A DNA stretch of 21,518 nucleotides from Candidatus Methylomirabilota bacterium. GTDB taxonomy: Bacteria; Methylomirabilota; Methylomirabilia; Methylomirabilales; CSP1-5. Made by a program: the position numbers and the translations under genes. The number at the start of each line of letters is the position of its first letter. Positions within the stretch are counted from its first letter, which is position 1. Below, piece by piece: positions 15,748 through 21,518 of the stretch. The DNA is taken from positions 1,436 to 22,953 of the forward strand of contig JAHFDE010000004.1 of NCBI GenBank assembly GCA_023249165.1, written 5' to 3'. A model generated the notes under the pieces. It was not told the origin of the DNA, ran no database searches, and saw nothing but the letters and a program-made list of their open reading frames with translations.

Positions 15748-16086
15748 TTACGAGCAGCCGGGGCCGCGCACCTCGCTCCGGGCGGCGTCCTGAGGCACCA
15801 GCCCGGCGATGAATCCCTGCGGGTCGGCCCGGTACTGATCGAGCAACTCCTGAAGCTGTTTCAGGACCTTCTCTCGCGTAGAGAGCCTGTACCAGTAGAG
15901 CCGGATGGGGCTCATGAGTTTGAGATAGTAGTGGTTGGCGGCGTCATACTGGGCCGAACACGCACCCGGATTCCGGGCGACGCGTAGCTGATCTCCAAAG
16001 GCCACCGCGTATTGGACAAGGAGTGGCTCCCCCTGAAGGTCTTGAGGGATCTCCGGAAATATGGCGACGAGTTCCTGGACGGTCAT
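15748..16086 (-). CDS. Hypothetical protein
   Basis: A 112-residue soluble protein, mainly helical, with two cysteines (GACSAQ and the C-terminal PGCS). The sequence reads as a packed helical domain (VQELVAIFPEIP, LVQYAVAFGDQL, EKVLKQLQELLDQY). No family recognised. The ATG at 16086 has AAGGAG seven bases upstream and a strong promoter just before it. The open frame continues far upstream on this strand, but that part mirrors the fusion gene and has no start signal. First gene of a two-gene operon with 15258-15713. Confidence 0.75.
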   Translation of the reverse strand: MTVQELVAIFPEIPQDLQGEPLLVQYAVAFGDQLRVARNPGACSAQYDAANHYYLKLMSPIRLYWYRLSTREKVLKQLQELLDQYRADPQGFIAGLVPQDAARSEVRGPGCS

Positions 16087-16107
16087 GCCGTTTCTCCTTC
16101 CTTCCCT

Positions 16108-16136
16108 ACCATAGCCATTTCTCCCTGCCTTGTCAA
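16108..16136 (-). promoter_or_regulatory. Sigma70 promoter for the two hypothetical genes
   Basis: On the minus strand TTGACA (16136-16131), a 17-base spacer and TATGGT (16113-16108, 4 of 6). Initiation near 16101 would leave a leader of about 15 bases that contains the AAGGAG ribosome site. Confidence 0.55.
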
Positions 16137-16148
16137 CGGCGTGAGTGC

Positions 16149-16177
16149 TTGACACCTTTTCTCCATTCCAGTAAGGT
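16149..16177 (+). promoter_or_regulatory. Candidate sigma70 promoter for the fusion gene
   Basis: TTGACA (16149-16154), a 17-base spacer and TAAGGT (16172-16177, 3 of 6). It starts about 40 bases before the GTG at 16225. Its -35 box is an inverted copy of the opposing promoter's -35 box, 12 bases apart. Confidence 0.4.
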
Positions 16178-16224
16178 CGCCCCAGACAACACGAAGAGGC
16201 CCGACAGGCCATTCGGAGCATCCT

Positions 16225-19200
16225 GTGAGTCGAGAGGCCGTGCGCCCGCACACCAACCGATTGATCGGCGAGACCAGTCCCTACCTCCTCCAGCACGCCC
16301 ATAACCCGGTGGACTGGTACCCGTGGGGCGAGGAGGCCCTCCGCCGCGCCAAGGAGGAGAATCGCCCGATCCTCCTCAGCATCGGCTACTCCACCTGCCA
16401 CTGGTGCCACGTCATGGAGCGCGAGTCGTTCGAGGATGAGTCGATCGCGGCGATGATGAACAGACACTTCGTCTGTATCAAGGTCGATCGCGAGGAGCGC
16501 CCCGACCTCGATGAGATCTACATGGCGGCGACGGTGACGCTCAATCATGGGCAGGGCGGCTGGCCCATGACCGTCTTCCTGACCCCCGACCAGCAGCCGT
16601 TCTTCGCGGGGACCTACTTCCCGCCTACGGACAAATACGGCCGTCCCGGCTTCGCGACCTTGCTCACACGAATGGCAGAGATGTGGGAGAGTGACCCCGA
16701 AGCCTTGCGGAGTCAGGCCGCGCAGCTCACCGAGCACCTGCGCCAGCAATCACGCCCGCTTTCCTCCATGTCGATCGGCGAGGCCGAGATAGCCGCAGTA
16801 GCCGCCTACTGCGCCGAGCACTTCGATGCCACGTACGGGGGATTCGGCCCCGCACCGAAGTTTCCGCCCGCGACGAAGCTCTCGCTCCTCCTCCGATATC
16901 ACCGCCGCACCGGCGACGGCCAAGCCCTGCAGATGGTACGGACCACCCTCGATGCCATGGCGCGGGGAGGAATCTACGATCAGGCCGGCGGCGGCTTCCA
17001 TCGGTACTCAGTCGATGAGCGTTGGCTCGTCCCCCACTTCGAGAAAATGCTGTACGACAACGCGCTCCTCACCCGGACCTACCTCGAGGCCTTTCAAGCG
17101 ACGGGCGACCCCTTCTACCGGCGGATCGCCACCGAAGTCTTGGAGTACGTCTTGCGCGAGATGACGGCGCCCGAGGGAGGCTTTTACTCCGCGACCGACG
17201 CGGACTCGGAGGGGGAAGAGGGGACGTTCTTCGTCTGGACCCCGGCCGAGATCGAAGCAATCCTGGGCGAGGAGGATGCGCGGCTCTTTTGCGCCTACTA
17301 CGACATCACGGTCCGCGGCAACTGGGAAGGCAAGAGCATCCCGAACGTCCGGCGCACGGTCGAGCAGGTCGCGGCCAAGCTCGAGATCAAGGCCGAGGTA
17401 CTTCAGGCGTCGCTGGATCGAGCGCGGCAGCGAGTCTACGAAGCCCGCAAACGGCGGGTCCCGCCGGGGCTCGACGACAAGGTTCTCACGGCCTGGAACG
17501 GTTTGATGATCAGCGCGATGGCCGAGGGGTACCGGGTCCTCGGAGAGAAGCGCTATCTGGACGCCGCCGTTCGCGCAGCCGATTTCCTCCTCGGGACCCT
17601 CGTCCGGACGGACGGTCGACTCCTCCGGACCTATCGAGACGGCAAGGCGCACCTGGACGCCTACCTGGAGGATTACGCCTATCTTGCCGAGGCGCTGATC
17701 GACCTGTACGAGGCAGGGGGCAGAGCCCGGTACCTCACCGAGTCGCGACGGCTCGCCGAGATTCTCTTGGCGGACTTCGCTGACACAGAGAGCGGCGCCT
17801 TCTACTCCACGGCGCGTGACCACGAATCCCTCATCCTCCGCCACCGGGAGGGGACCGACGGGGCGACCCCGAGCGGCAACGCCGTCGCCGCCTCCGCGTT
17901 GGCTCGCCTCTCGTTCCACCTGGACCGCGAGGATCTGCGCGTCGCCGCTGAGCGGGCGATCAGCGCCTATGGCAAGCAGATAGCTCGCATTCCCCATGGC
18001 TTTGCCAAGAGCCTGACCGTGGTGGACTTCCTCCTCGAGGGACCGGTAGAACTGGCCCTGATCGGAAGTCCGTGGGAAGCCAGTTATGAGGCGCTCCGCG
18101 CCGAGATCGATCGCCACTACCTGCCAAACCGCATCATCGCCCACCACGATCCGGCAGTGGGCGATCCCCCACCTTTTCCGCTGCTCCAGGGGAAGGGCCT
18201 CGTCAACGGGCAGGCGGCGCTCTATGTCTGCCGAAACTTCGCCTGCCAGGCTCCCATTATCGATCCAGCCCTGGTGCCCCCCGCCCTGAGCGCCCCAGCT
18301 CCGGCGGCAGAGGACAGGCGGCGGTCGGTGGTCGGGACATTTGTGTCCGGGAGCGCGACGCCTGCCGGCACGCGCGCCTACGCCTCTCGCTTTACGCCAC
18401 AGGGCTATGGCGTGCTCGGCTCAACCGGACTCACGACCAGCACGCTTGGCTTCGGTGGCTACCGTATCGACGACGAGACATCCGAGCACCGCGACGCCCT
18501 CGAAAAGGCGCTGCTCAGTGGCTGCAACCTGATCGACACCTCGACCAATTACACGGACGGGGCGAGCGAGCGGTGTGTGGGTGCCATTCTTGGCGCGACA
18601 GTGCGAGCCGGGAAGCTTCGGCGCGATGAAGTCATCGTGGTCTCCAAGATCGGCTATGTGCAGGGGAACAACCTTTCCCTCGCTCAAGAACGGGAGGAGG
18701 TTGGACGCCCCTTCCCGGAGATGGTCAAGTACATGGAGGGTTGCTGGCACTGCATCCATCCCGAGTTTCTGCGCGAGCAGCTCGAGCACTCGCTGGCACG
18801 GCTGCAGCTCGACACCCTCGACGTCTGCCTGCTGCATAACCCCGAGTATTTCCTCTCCGACGCCAAGAAGCGCGGTCGAAGCTCTCTAGACGCGGTCCGC
18901 GACGAGTTTTACCGGCGCGTGCGCGAGGCCTTCGCCTTTTTTGAGACGCAAGTTGCGATAGGCACGATCCGGTGCTATGGCGTCTCCTCGAACACGGCCG
19001 TCTCTCCCGTCTCTGACCCGGAGGCGACCTCGCTCACTCGGATGCTTGCCGCGGCACGGGAAGCCGGAGGATCCAACCATCACTTCCGGGTCCTCCAGAT
19101 ACCGATGAATCTGTTCGAGCCGGGTGGCGTGCTTGAACGGAACACCGGGCCGGAGAACCGGGAGACCGTGCTGGAGGCCGCCGGTGAGGCAGGGATCGGC

Positions 19201-19869
19201 ATCCTCATCAATCGGCCGCTGAATGCGACCGTCGGCCACGGCATGCTGCGCCTGGCAGACATTCACGCCGAGGGCACACCGATCGATGTCGAGGCACAAC
19301 GGAAGATCGTTGCCCAGCTCGAGGCGGAGTGGCGGCGTCAGCTCTCGCCCCATATCAAGACCTCGGCAGGGAGCATGCGCGCTGACGACTTTTTCCGGTG
19401 GGCCGACCAGTTGCAAGGCCTGCCGGACCAGATGCAGAGCCTTGAACACTGGGAGCAGATCGAAGGCCAGATGATCACGCCACAGCTCGCCCATCTGCTG
19501 AGGGCACTGGATACCCACCTTGAGGGCGAGCGACAGGCCCAGTGGCAATCCTGGCGCACTCGCTACCTTGGAGAGTTGCTCAAGCTCATGGCCGAGCTCC
19601 GCCGGCAGGCGGCCGCCAAGAGCCAGCAACTGAGCCAGGCGGTCTCCGCGGTGATCGATCCGCTGATGCCGCCCGAGCGGCGGGGCGAGAGTCTTTCCCG
19701 CAAGGCCCTCTGGGTGCTCGCCAGCACCCCTGGCGTAAGCTGCGTGCTGAACGGCATGCGCAAGCCCGCCTATGTCGATGATTCTCTCGGCATCCTCTCC
19801 TGGCCGCCCCTGCCCGATGTCCTCCCAATCTACCAGGCCGCCCAGCGCTTGCGCCTACCCCGCGCCTAG
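16225..19869 (+). CDS. YyaL/SPATA20 thioredoxin-domain protein fused to an aldo/keto reductase
   Basis: A 1214-residue fusion. Residues about 5-165 are the DUF255 thioredoxin-like domain (NRLIGETSPYLLQHA) with redox motif Cys58-His-Trp-Cys61. Residues 170-675 are the (alpha/alpha) hairpin barrel of YyaL/SPATA20 proteins (HFEKMLYDNALL; ATDADSEGEEGTF), ending with the family's usual ALYVCRNFACQAP (Cys669). An Ala/Pro-rich linker (680-727) leads to an aldo/keto reductase from about 728 (YGVLGSTGL) with full tetrad Asp771, Tyr776, Lys808 and His871. A helical insert of about 130 residues (1040-1165) splits the barrel before its closing SRKALWVLASTPGV. AKRs reduce carbonyls with NAD(P)H; YyaL function is unclear. 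The GTG at 16225 has GGAG six bases upstream. No ATG or ribosome site is seen at the junction, so this is one polypeptide. Confidence 0.93.
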   Translation: MSREAVRPHTNRLIGETSPYLLQHAHNPVDWYPWGEEALRRAKEENRPILLSIGYSTCHWCHVMERESFEDESIAAMMNRHFVCIKVDREERPDLDEIYMAATVTLNHGQGGWPMTVFLTPDQQPFFAGTYFPPTDKYGRPGFATLLTRMAEMWESDPEALRSQAAQLTEHLRQQSRPLSSMSIGEAEIAAVAAYCAEHFDATYGGFGPAPKFPPATKLSLLLRYHRRTGDGQALQMVRTTLDAMARGGIYDQAGGGFHRYSVDERWLVPHFEKMLYDNALLTRTYLEAFQATGDPFYRRIATEVLEYVLREMTAPEGGFYSATDADSEGEEGTFFVWTPAEIEAILGEEDARLFCAYYDITVRGNWEGKSIPNVRRTVEQVAAKLEIKAEVLQASLDRARQRVYEARKRRVPPGLDDKVLTAWNGLMISAMAEGYRVLGEKRYLDAAVRAADFLLGTLVRTDGRLLRTYRDGKAHLDAYLEDYAYLAEALIDLYEAGGRARYLTESRRLAEILLADFADTESGAFYSTARDHESLILRHREGTDGATPSGNAVAASALARLSFHLDREDLRVAAERAISAYGKQIARIPHGFAKSLTVVDFLLEGPVELALIGSPWEASYEALRAEIDRHYLPNRIIAHHDPAVGDPPPFPLLQGKGLVNGQAALYVCRNFACQAPIIDPALVPPALSAPAPAAEDRRRSVVGTFVSGSATPAGTRAYASRFTPQGYGVLGSTGLTTSTLGFGGYRIDDETSEHRDALEKALLSGCNLIDTSTNYTDGASERCVGAILGATVRAGKLRRDEVIVVSKIGYVQGNNLSLAQEREEVGRPFPEMVKYMEGCWHCIHPEFLREQLEHSLARLQLDTLDVCLLHNPEYFLSDAKKRGRSSLDAVRDEFYRRVREAFAFFETQVAIGTIRCYGVSSNTAVSPVSDPEATSLTRMLAAAREAGGSNHHFRVLQIPMNLFEPGGVLERNTGPENRETVLEAAGEAGIGILINRPLNATVGHGMLRLADIHAEGTPIDVEAQRKIVAQLEAEWRRQLSPHIKTSAGSMRADDFFRWADQLQGLPDQMQSLEHWEQIEGQMITPQLAHLLRALDTHLEGERQAQWQSWRTRYLGELLKLMAELRRQAAAKSQQLSQAVSAVIDPLMPPERRGESLSRKALWVLASTPGVSCVLNGMRKPAYVDDSLGILSWPPLPDVLPIYQAAQRLRLPRA

Positions 19870-19887
19870 CGGAGGAATAGGCTCCGC
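19869..19887. terminator. Weak hairpin after the fusion gene
   Basis: GCGGAG (19869-19874) pairs with CTCCGC (19882-19887) across a 7-base loop, beginning in the stop codon. There is no U-tract, so termination is uncertain. Confidence 0.25.
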
Positions 19888-19906
19888 GCCTCGATCCGGT
19901 GGAGTG

Positions 19907-19927
19907 AAAAGGGGTCAGACCACTTTT
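19907..19927. repeat. Palindrome between convergent genes, possible bidirectional terminator
   Basis: A 21-base near-palindrome centred on 19917: AAAAG and CTTTT ends, a mismatch, then GGTC and GACC arms. A-tract and T-tract flanks on both sides suit a two-way terminator between the convergent fusion and SRPBCC genes. The GGGGTCAGACC core also resembles short repeats scattered through many environmental genomes. Confidence 0.45.
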
Positions 19928-19933
19928 CCAGTT

Positions 19934-20347
19934 TCATCTTTTCGATTGTCTCTCCCCAATACTTCTCAAATTCCTTAGGTCCTGCTTCACCCATCGGATG
20001 TCTTCGGCATGTTTTTCGTCTGACATACCTACGGGCTGAAATAGCGTGAAGAGCACCTCGCTTCCAGAACCGTTCGGCACAACACGCATCGGAACAAAGA
20101 CCTCCACACCAGGAGCTGGGTTCACATAATGATCCAAAATGCCAAGGTTGTTCTTCCTGGTGAAACGCACCCTCACTGGACCCTGTGGAGTTTCGGCGAT
20201 CCACCCACCCTTCGATTTCTTGATTGACTGACAAAACATCTTGGCCCATTTCGGCAGATTTTCTGGGTTCGAGACGAACTCATACAGCTTTTTCGGATCA
20301 CAGTTTATGGAGACGCTCAGTGTTCTTGATTTCAACAATGCCGCCAT
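19934..20347 (-). CDS. SRPBCC-fold (polyketide cyclase/dehydrase-like) protein
   Basis: A 137-residue protein with the START/SRPBCC pattern: an N-terminal strand (SRTLSVSINCDPKKLYEFVSN split by the first helix), the NPENLPKW signature, central strands, and a long amphipathic C-terminal helix after EVLFTLFQP. The fold binds hydrophobic ligands in a deep pocket; the ligand is unknown. The ATG at 20347 has AGGAGA eight bases upstream; TTG at 20353 would add two residues. The gene is clearly more AT-rich than the rest of the window, a sign of transfer. It diverges from the toxin-antitoxin operon and may be part of the same accessory insertion. Confidence 0.8.
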   Translation of the reverse strand: MAALLKSRTLSVSINCDPKKLYEFVSNPENLPKWAKMFCQSIKKSKGGWIAETPQGPVRVRFTRKNNLGILDHYVNPAPGVEVFVPMRVVPNGSGSEVLFTLFQPVGMSDEKHAEDIRWVKQDLRNLRSIGERQSKR

Positions 20348-20427
20348 GTTCAATCTCTCCTAGGGTCAGCGTTGGGGGTCGGGTCTTGCGAGGAGATCGA
20401 TGCCGTGAATGTCGGCACGGAAAGGAC

Positions 20428-20455
20428 TTGACGGAAGCCAGAAACAATGTAGACT
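20428..20455 (+). promoter_or_regulatory. Promoter of the toxin-antitoxin operon
   Basis: TTGACG (20428-20433), a 16-base spacer and TAGACT (20450-20455). Initiation near 20462 leaves a 25-base leader with the ribosome site GAGGAGG before the antitoxin ATG. Confidence 0.5.
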
Positions 20456-20460
20456 ACATT
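20446..20460. promoter_or_regulatory. Palindromic operator over the toxin-antitoxin promoter
   Basis: AATGTAG-A-CTACATT is a perfect 7-1-7 palindrome that covers the -10 box. A degenerate half-site, ACCACATT, follows at 20465-20472, 12 bases from the right arm. Phd/YefM antitoxins repress their own operon by binding such palindromes, alone and with the toxin. Confidence 0.6.
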
Positions 20461-20486
20461 TGAGACCACATTGCGAGGAGGTTCAC

Positions 20487-20765
20487 ATGAGGTTCGTCAA
20501 CGTACGTGAACTCAAGGCCAAGGCCTCCGAGTATCTCAGCCTTGCAGAAAAAGGAGAGAACGTGATCATCGTCTCTCGGGGCAAGCCTCGCGCCGCCATC
20601 CTGCCTCTCAACGAGGCAGACCTCGAGGATTTCATCCTTGCCAATCACCCTCGCTTCCGGAAAATGATCGAGGCGTCTCTCGGAAGCTACCGTAGAAAGG
20701 GAGGCATCCGTATCGAGGACCTCATCAAGGACGCGGAGAAGAGCCTTGCGCGTCGAGGTCGCTAG
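20487..20765 (+). CDS. Phd/YefM-family antitoxin
   Basis: A 92-residue protein with the Phd/YefM N-terminal DNA-binding signature (MRFVNVRELKAKASEYLSLA, then VIIVSRGKPRAAILPL, residues 1-47). The charged C-terminal tail (about 55-92) is the part expected to wrap and neutralise the toxin. The ATG at 20487 has GAGGAGG about six bases upstream; the open frame begins earlier but lacks the family start. The last 20 bases overlap the toxin gene, so translation of the toxin is probably coupled. It should repress its own promoter through the palindrome at 20446-20460. Confidence 0.9.
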   Translation: MRFVNVRELKAKASEYLSLAEKGENVIIVSRGKPRAAILPLNEADLEDFILANHPRFRKMIEASLGSYRRKGGIRIEDLIKDAEKSLARRGR

Positions 20766-21018
20766 GCCGGCCCAGACCCAGCTTGCTAAACTTCCTCCGG
20801 ATCTCCACTTGCAAATCCTCCGCGAACTTCAGACCCTCGGCGAAGACCCCTTTCCGGGTCCGCCAAAGAGCAAGAGACTGGTTGGCTTCAAGGTGCCCAC
20901 CTTCCGTCTCAGGATCGGAGACTATCGAGCCGTCTACCGGATCATCGAGGACGTGATTGTGATCCTCGCTGTCGTCGCCCGCAAGGATCTGGACCGGATC
21001 ATTCGCGGCTTGAAATAG
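20746..21018 (+). CDS. RelE/ParE-family toxin
   Basis: A 90-residue protein of the RelE/ParE fold: N-terminal helical hairpin (AQTQLAKLPPDLHLQILREL), then PKSKRLVG and the signature FRLRIGDYRAVYRI (about residues 53-66), a closing strand VIVILAVVARKDLDRII. RelE members cleave mRNA at the ribosome and ParE members poison gyrase; the sequence resembles the RelE side, but the target is not proven. It starts at TTG 20746, overlapping the antitoxin by 20 bases, with GGAGAAGAG just upstream. The weak start and overlap fit the usual lower toxin synthesis. Intact, no frameshift. Confidence 0.9.
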   Translation: MRVEVARPAQTQLAKLPPDLHLQILRELQTLGEDPFPGPPKSKRLVGFKVPTFRLRIGDYRAVYRIIEDVIVILAVVARKDLDRIIRGLK

Positions 21019-21044
21019 GATGTTCCTTGCCTGGTTCTGGAGCC

Positions 21045-21503
21045 CTACTTAGGGTTACAAGAACCGACCGCAACGCCTTCTGACAATTCCTGGCCGGCGC
21101 AGCACGGGACTTCTGTGGCGGCGGGAGGCAGGTCGTAGTTCAGGTGATAGATCTCCCACTCGACCCCGTTCGGATCCCGGGCCCAGAACTTGTCCTGATT
21201 GGCGTGGCAGCAGTTGACCCCCATCTCCTCGTGGACCGGAATTCCAGCCGCCTTCACGCGGGCGAGATGCGCCATCACCGTCTCGGTCGAGTCAACCTGG
21301 ATGCCCAGGTGATGCACCACGCCCTCACTGGTGCCAGCGGGCAGGCCCTGGGACAACGCCAGGTTGATGGGGGCAAAGGCTGGAAGGAACTTCACGTAGC
21401 CGGCCCGCTCTTTGACCGGCAGGACATCGAAGAACTTCTGGTAGAACTCGCGACTCTTTGCCAGATCAGACACGTGGATGTGGATGTGCACCTTGGCGCT
21501 CAT
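21045..21503 (-). CDS. ArsI/CadI-family vicinal-oxygen-chelate metalloenzyme
   Basis: A 152-residue glyoxalase-fold protein. The HIHIHVSDL start, His65 (VHHLG) and Glu117 (GVEWEIY) give the metal ligands expected of this fold. The vicinal pair Cys98-Cys99 in GVNCCHANQDKFWARDPNG is the arsenic-binding signature of ArsI, the Fe(II)-dependent C-As lyase that demethylates trivalent organoarsenicals; CadI, a cadmium-induced relative, shares it. A second pair, Cys134-Cys135, and Cys149 lie in a C-terminal tail. The start has AAGGAGG just upstream (21516-21510). It converges on the toxin gene with 26 bases between. No other ars gene is in view, so a neighbour beyond the right edge may complete the operon. 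Confidence 0.88.
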   Translation of the reverse strand: MSAKVHIHIHVSDLAKSREFYQKFFDVLPVKERAGYVKFLPAFAPINLALSQGLPAGTSEGVVHHLGIQVDSTETVMAHLARVKAAGIPVHEEMGVNCCHANQDKFWARDPNGVEWEIYHLNYDLPPAATEVPCCAGQELSEGVAVGSCNPK

Positions 21504-21518
21504 GGGATCCTCCTTTAG

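Noticed and set aside
17008..18147. A 379-residue minus-strand ORF inside the fusion gene
   Set aside because: It is the complement of the conserved YyaL barrel and lacks any domain signature.
18400..19869. The aldo/keto reductase as a separate gene with its own start
   Set aside because: No ATG and no ribosome site occur near the domain boundary; only an unsupported GTG near 18412 is in frame, and the linker is open throughout.
1..21518. CRISPR array, rRNA or tRNA genes
   Set aside because: No regularly spaced repeats and no conserved RNA signatures were seen on either strand.

Overview
The window is a moderately GC-rich bacterial chromosome segment. It is dense with genes on both strands and has little sign of phage. 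Exported lipoproteins, signal peptides, a two-subunit NADPH-type glutamate synthase and two sigma54-like promoter sequences point to a Gram-negative bacterium, perhaps from a poorly cultured phylum such as Nitrospirota or Methylomirabilota. The phylum is a guess from gene content. No rRNA, tRNA or CRISPR array was seen.

Layout. 1-885 (-) is an exported S1/P1-type zinc nuclease running off the left edge. A 291-base divergent gap follows, then the gltB-gltD operon (1177-7301) closed by a strong intrinsic terminator. From 7411 to 9229 there is a small-gene region on +: a gene remnant that overlaps a consensus sigma54 promoter, a lone cyclic-nucleotide-binding-domain protein, a tiny lipoprotein-like ORF, a cysteine-rich membrane-anchored protein, and an exported TIMP/netrin-like protein. 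A MITE-like element with 17-bp perfect inverted ends sits inside the signal-peptide region of that last gene. 9297-11552 is a PEP-synthase/rifampin-phosphotransferase-like phosphohistidine enzyme. It converges on an Atg22-like MFS transporter (11611-12933, -). 13161-15238 (+) holds a lipoprotein, a double-CDGSH/ferredoxin-like Fe-S protein, a Mug/TDG DNA glycosylase and a 60-residue coiled-coil protein. 15258-16086 (-) holds two unrecognised genes. They diverge, through back-to-back promoters, from a 1214-residue fusion of a YyaL/SPATA20-type thioredoxin-domain protein with an aldo/keto reductase (16225-19869). The right end is a more AT-rich accessory stretch: a SRPBCC protein (-), a Phd/YefM-RelE/ParE toxin-antitoxin pair with a palindromic operator, and an ArsI/CadI-type metalloenzyme (-).

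How they fit. gltBD is central nitrogen assimilation. The two sigma54-like sites (near 7443 and 13112) suggest that some neighbours are under RpoN control, but no activator gene is present here. The redox and metal genes (CDGSH protein, YyaL-AKR fusion, ArsI-like enzyme) suggest a stress and redox theme, without evidence of one pathway. The two best items are the MITE insertion that removes and then replaces the N-terminus of a secreted protein, and the three-part thioredoxin/hairpin-barrel/AKR fusion.
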